Shown piece after piece: positions 33,921 through 35,948 of a stretch of DNA of 35,948 nt. A model generated the notes under the pieces. That model was given only the letters and a program-made list of their open reading frames with translations, did not search any database and was not told the DNA's origin. Source of the stretch: Acidobacterium sp049965615 (GTDB lineage: Bacteria > Acidobacteriota > Terriglobia > Terriglobales > Acidobacteriaceae); contig JBMFWD010000035.1 in the NCBI GenBank assembly GCA_049965615.1, positions 1-35,948 on the forward strand, read 5' to 3'. Both the position numbers and the translations under genes were made by a program. The stretch's first letter is position 1. Each line of letters starts with the position of its first letter.

Positions 33921-35087
33921 TCAGAGGCGCAGGAGCTCGTTCTGGACGCGGCCGGTGACGCGGGCGCTTCCGGGAGTGGTGATCATGTTGATCTCGCTGC
34001 GGACGCCGAAGTGGGGCAGGTAGATGCCGGGTTCGACGGAGAAGCAGGTGTTGGGCAGGATGAGGCGCTCGTCGTGGGTTTCGAGATTGTCGAGGTGTGC
34101 GCCGGCGCCGTGGAGAATGTTGCTGATATTGTGGCCGGTGCGGTGGGTGAAGAAGTCGCCATAGCCAGCGGTGTTGATGATGAAGCGGGCACGGTCGTCT
34201 GCTTCCCATCCGTGCATGGGGCGGTGTTCTGCGAAGGCCTGCTTGACGGCGAGGATGGCGGCGTCTCGCGCGTCGCGAACGATGGAGAAGATTTTTTGTT
34301 CGTCGTTGCGGGGTTCGCGGCCGATGACGGCGGTCCAGGTGATGTCGTAGTAGCAGGACTGGGGCTGGTTGGTGCGGGCCCAGATGTCGATGAGGAGGAA
34401 GTCGCCGGTGCGAATGGGGCGGCTGGAGTTGGGTTGCGGCTCGTAGTGGGAGTCTGAGCTGTTCTCGTTGACGGAGACGTTGGGGCGGTTTTCCCAGACC
34501 AGATTTTCACGGCGCATGGCTTCTTCGAGCCAGAGAACCATGTCGTGCTCGGTGAAGTTGTCACCGGCGGCGGCGCGGCGGCCGATTTCATCGAAGGCGG
34601 CAGCGAGGATGCTGTCGATGGCTTGCTGGGCGTCGTAGTGGCTGCGGATCTGATCTTCGGAGAGGACAGCCTGAAACTGGCTGACGAGGTCGGCGGAGGA
34701 GAGGATTTCCTTGCCGAATTCGCGGAGGAGTTCGACGGTGCCGGCGTCGACCATGGATACGTACATGATGGCGTTGCGGGGCGAGTACTGCATGGCGATG
34801 CGGTGGAAGGGCGCGAGCATGTCGCGGAGGCCTGCTTCATGCGATTGCCAGGAGGAGTAGGTGGCCTTGGAGCCGGGCAGGGCGTCGAGGCGGGCGGATT
34901 CAATTTTATGGACGAGCTTGCGGGGCTCGCCATGCGCGGGGATGAGGTAGTACCAGCGGCGGGTGACGTGAGCGGCGGGCAGGCCGAGGATGGCGTAGGC
35001 GAGGGGATCGCGCTGGTGATGGTCGTAGAAGAGCCAGGCGTCGGCGCCGCTCTCCGCGATGGCGGTTTGTATTTGATCGAGTTCCAA
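33921..35087 (-). CDS. M24-family metallopeptidase (Xaa-Pro aminopeptidase-like)
   Basis: A 388-residue pita-bread-fold protein, probably a proline-specific aminopeptidase or dipeptidase in the cytoplasm. The creatinase-like N-terminal domain (about 1-140) is followed by the M24 domain with all five metal ligands apparent: D234 in LLIDIW, D248 in YYDITW, H319 in HRTGHNIS, E352 in SVEPGIY and E365 in GVRSEINM. The sequence around these differs from classical PepP (for example HRTGHNIS for HGTGHGxG), marking a divergent subgroup. TTG 35087 is preceded by GAGGGAG nine bases away and gives a good N-terminus; an ATG-type longer frame reaches 35183. It converges on the GT87-like gene with eight bases between. 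Confidence 0.85.
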   Translation of the reverse strand: MELDQIQTAIAESGADAWLFYDHHQRDPLAYAILGLPAAHVTRRWYYLIPAHGEPRKLVHKIESARLDALPGSKATYSSWQSHEAGLRDMLAPFHRIAMQYSPRNAIMYVSMVDAGTVELLREFGKEILSSADLVSQFQAVLSEDQIRSHYDAQQAIDSILAAAFDEIGRRAAAGDNFTEHDMVLWLEEAMRRENLVWENRPNVSVNENSSDSHYEPQPNSSRPIRTGDFLLIDIWARTNQPQSCYYDITWTAVIGREPRNDEQKIFSIVRDARDAAILAVKQAFAEHRPMHGWEADDRARFIINTAGYGDFFTHRTGHNISNILHGAGAHLDNLETHDERLILPNTCFSVEPGIYLPHFGVRSEINMITTPGSARVTGRVQNELLRL

Positions 35088-35152
35088 AATTGCCGGCTCC
35101 CTCTGTTGACTGAAAAGTCTATCGTAATCAGGGGTGAGGAGAGGCGTGGGGG

Positions 35153-35158
35153 TACACT
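35153..35158 (+). promoter_or_regulatory. Candidate -10 box (TACACT) upstream of the 91-aa gene
   Basis: GGTACACT ends 23 bases before ATG 35182. It lacks a recognisable -35 but repeats the string seen before hemQ. Confidence 0.25.
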
Positions 35159-35181
35159 CGGTTTCAACAGGGGGAGATCGC

Positions 35182-35457
35182 ATGCGGCGATGGGGAAGCC
35201 TGGCGTTGAAGTACCTGGTGGTGGCGGCACTGGCGGTGTATGTGCTGGACTGGGTGGTTTACGCGGTGCGTCGCGCGGATGGAGGCGGGACGGCGCAGGT
35301 GGTGGTGGAGGAGTACCTGGCGACTCCGCTGAAGGGGCAGCGGGCCGAGTTTGACTACATGGGGAAGAAGACGGTGATTTGCGCCGAGGCGTTGTTTCCG
35401 CATGGGGTTTTGCCGGTGTGTTGGTGGGTGCGGCGGCATAAGGAGGAGTGGCAGTAG
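35182..35457 (+). CDS. Small membrane-anchored protein (91 aa), unknown
   Basis: Ninety-one residues with one N-terminal hydrophobic span (about 9-29, SLALKYLVVAALAVYVLDWV) and a polar C-terminal domain containing VVVEEYLATPLKGQ, KKTVICAEALFP and LPVCWWVRRH. The two cysteines could be linked if the domain is periplasmic. ATG 35182 has GGGGAG six bases upstream. It is divergent from the M24 peptidase. No family recognised; a membrane-tethered envelope protein is the simplest reading. Coding status is supported by the ribosome-binding site, the hydrophobic span and codon use like that of its neighbours. Confidence 0.68.
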   Translation: MRRWGSLALKYLVVAALAVYVLDWVVYAVRRADGGGTAQVVVEEYLATPLKGQRAEFDYMGKKTVICAEALFPHGVLPVCWWVRRHKEEWQ

Positions 35458-35515
35458 TGCTTGCCGCACGGGCGACCGTGCGCTTTGCGAGCCATTCTGA
35501 TGGGGGCGTGATCCT

Positions 35516-35548
35516 GTCCCACCCAGGCGGAGCTTGGATGGGGCACCC
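35516..35548. repeat. Hairpin repeat, copy B
   Basis: CCCA (35518-35521) pairs with TGGG (35539-35542), then the C(35522).A(35538) mismatch, then CCAGGC (35523-35528) pairs with GCTTGG (35532-35537) with one G.T wobble and a three-base loop. GGGCACCC follows. Same frame as the copies at 1654 and 35736 with a shorter, different stem. Confidence 0.6.
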
Positions 35549-35578
35549 TCGTGGTGGTGGCTCGTGCGGGTGTTTCAC

Positions 35579-35644
35579 AAAAAAGAGTGTTCATGACTCC
35601 CCAGCTTTTTGTGGGGATGTTGTTGATTCTTTTGGATAAGTTAA
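35579..35644. repeat. 66-bp direct repeat, copy 1
   Basis: Fifty-six of 66 positions match the copy at 35782-35847 in an ungapped alignment. It contains a small TCCCC/GGGGA hairpin around a T-rich loop and ends GTTAA. It follows hairpin copy B by about 30 bases. Confidence 0.75.
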
Positions 35645-35678
35645 GATTCTAACCTTTTGGATCGGAGAGAAACCTTTC

Positions 35679-35705
35679 ACCACAGAGTACACAGAGTACA
35701 CAGAG
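35679..35705. repeat. Short tandem repeat of CACAGAGTA
   Basis: Two full 9-base units (35681-35689, 35690-35698) and a partial third (CACAGAG, 35699-35705), preceded by AC. Similar CACAGAG strings occur in intergenic DNA of many genomes (from memory). Too short for a CRISPR array. Confidence 0.6.
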
Positions 35706-35733
35706 AACGGCCACGGAGATTTTGGAGTAGTCG

Positions 35734-35776
35734 GACCCCACTCATGCGCGAAAAGATGCGCATGAATGGGGCACCC
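35734..35776. repeat. Hairpin repeat, copy C
   Basis: CCCCA (35736-35740) pairs with TGGGG (35767-35771); inside is the C(35741).A(35766) mismatch and a perfect 8-bp stem TCATGCGC (35742-35749) / GCGCATGA (35758-35765) with loop GAAAAGAT. GCACCC follows. Frame and mismatch equal those of copies A and B; the stem sequence differs. Confidence 0.75.
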
Positions 35777-35781
35777 GAGGG

Positions 35782-35847
35782 AAAAAAGAGCGTTCACGAC
35801 TCCCCTCTTTTTTGTGGGGAAGTTGTTGATTTTATGGGATAGGTTAA
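35782..35847. repeat. 66-bp direct repeat, copy 2
   Basis: Second copy of the repeat at 35579, beginning five bases after hairpin copy C. The TCCCC/GGGGA arms are kept while loop bases differ. Confidence 0.75.
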
Positions 35848-35948
35848 CCCTCTAGTCTCCCGTCCTAGTTAATCCTCTTTCCGGCAGTGGAACGATTGCA
35901 AGGTTCTCGAGCGATAGACTGGGAGCGGGTTTAAGCGTACTTGGAGGT

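Larger units (their letters stand above)
35458..35948. other. Repeat-rich non-coding region to the window edge
   Basis: No credible gene was found in the final 491 bases. It holds hairpin copies B (35516-35548) and C (35734-35776), a 66-base direct repeat in two copies (35579-35644 and 35782-35847), and a short CACAGAGTA tandem (35679-35705). The sequence is more AT-rich than the flanking genes. The last bases (TTGGAGGT) look like a ribosome-binding site for a gene starting just beyond the window. Confidence 0.6.

Noticed and set aside
35679..35705. Possible CRISPR-like array
   Set aside because: Units are 9 bases, directly adjacent, without spacers, and no cas gene is present.
35591..35797. 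68-residue minus-strand open frame in the right-end region
   Set aside because: It is a translation of the repeats themselves (SVYSVYSVV comes from the CACAGAGTA tandem); no ribosome-binding site.
35600..35847. Possible replication-origin repeats (TTGTGGGGA, GGGATA strings)
   Set aside because: They do not match the DnaA box TTATCCACA closely and only two copies exist, both explained by the 66-bp duplication; no dnaA or dnaN is visible.

Overview
The window reads as chromosomal DNA of a GC-rich, diderm, non-pathogenic-type bacterium, most probably an acidobacterium of the Acidobacteriaceae/Terriglobia kind. The grounds are gene content and style, not a database match: KDO activation (kdsB), Wza-type export, a hopanoid block hpnA-hpnG-(two dehydrogenases)-hpnC-hpnD-hpnE, a HemQ coproheme decarboxylase, frequent GTG/TTG starts and dispersed intergenic hairpins. 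No rRNA, tRNA, CRISPR array, insertion sequence or phage gene was seen.

Layout. (1) 67-1333: kdsB (+) converging on a ccdC-like membrane gene (-). (2) 1717-5525 (-): glpK-glpD-glpF glycerol operon, tightly packed, with an operator-rich control region at 5547-5599 and a lone phytoene-desaturase-like flavoprotein (5626-7041, -) upstream. (3) 7239-12023: GT2 glycosyltransferase, gmhA and gmhB (+), facing a transaldolase-WecG/TagA-GT2 operon (-). gmhB and the transaldolase overlap by 60 bp tail to tail. (4) 12219-21791 (+): sugar epimerase, HddC-like nucleotidyltransferase, HddA-like kinase, Wzc/ExoP-like kinase, Wza-like exporter, O-antigen ligase/polymerase, GT4 and Wzx-like flippase, nearly every junction overlapping. 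(5) 21799-31753 (+): acyl-CoA synthetase, hemQ, and the hopanoid genes. (6) 31769-35457: two small membrane proteins (-), a GT87-like membrane glycosyltransferase (+), an M24 peptidase (-) and a 91-aa membrane protein (+). (7) 35458-35948: a repeat-rich non-coding tail.

How the parts fit. The sugar block is a Wzx/Wzy-type exopolysaccharide or O-antigen locus that appears to make its own GDP-D-glycero-alpha-D-manno-heptose: GmhA, HddA, GmhB and HddC homologues are all present, and the transaldolase could supply sedoheptulose 7-phosphate. The lipid block makes squalene from farnesyl diphosphate (HpnC, HpnD, HpnE) and processes the C35 hopanoid side chain (HpnG). The cyclase (shc/hpnF) and hpnH are not in the window. 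Two zinc-dependent medium-chain dehydrogenases sit inside the hopanoid run and are the best candidates here for an undescribed step.

The most notable non-coding signal is a family of three hairpins (1654, 35518 and 35736) with the same flanks and the same C.A mismatch but different, compensating stems. Two of them are part of a larger duplicated unit at the right edge.
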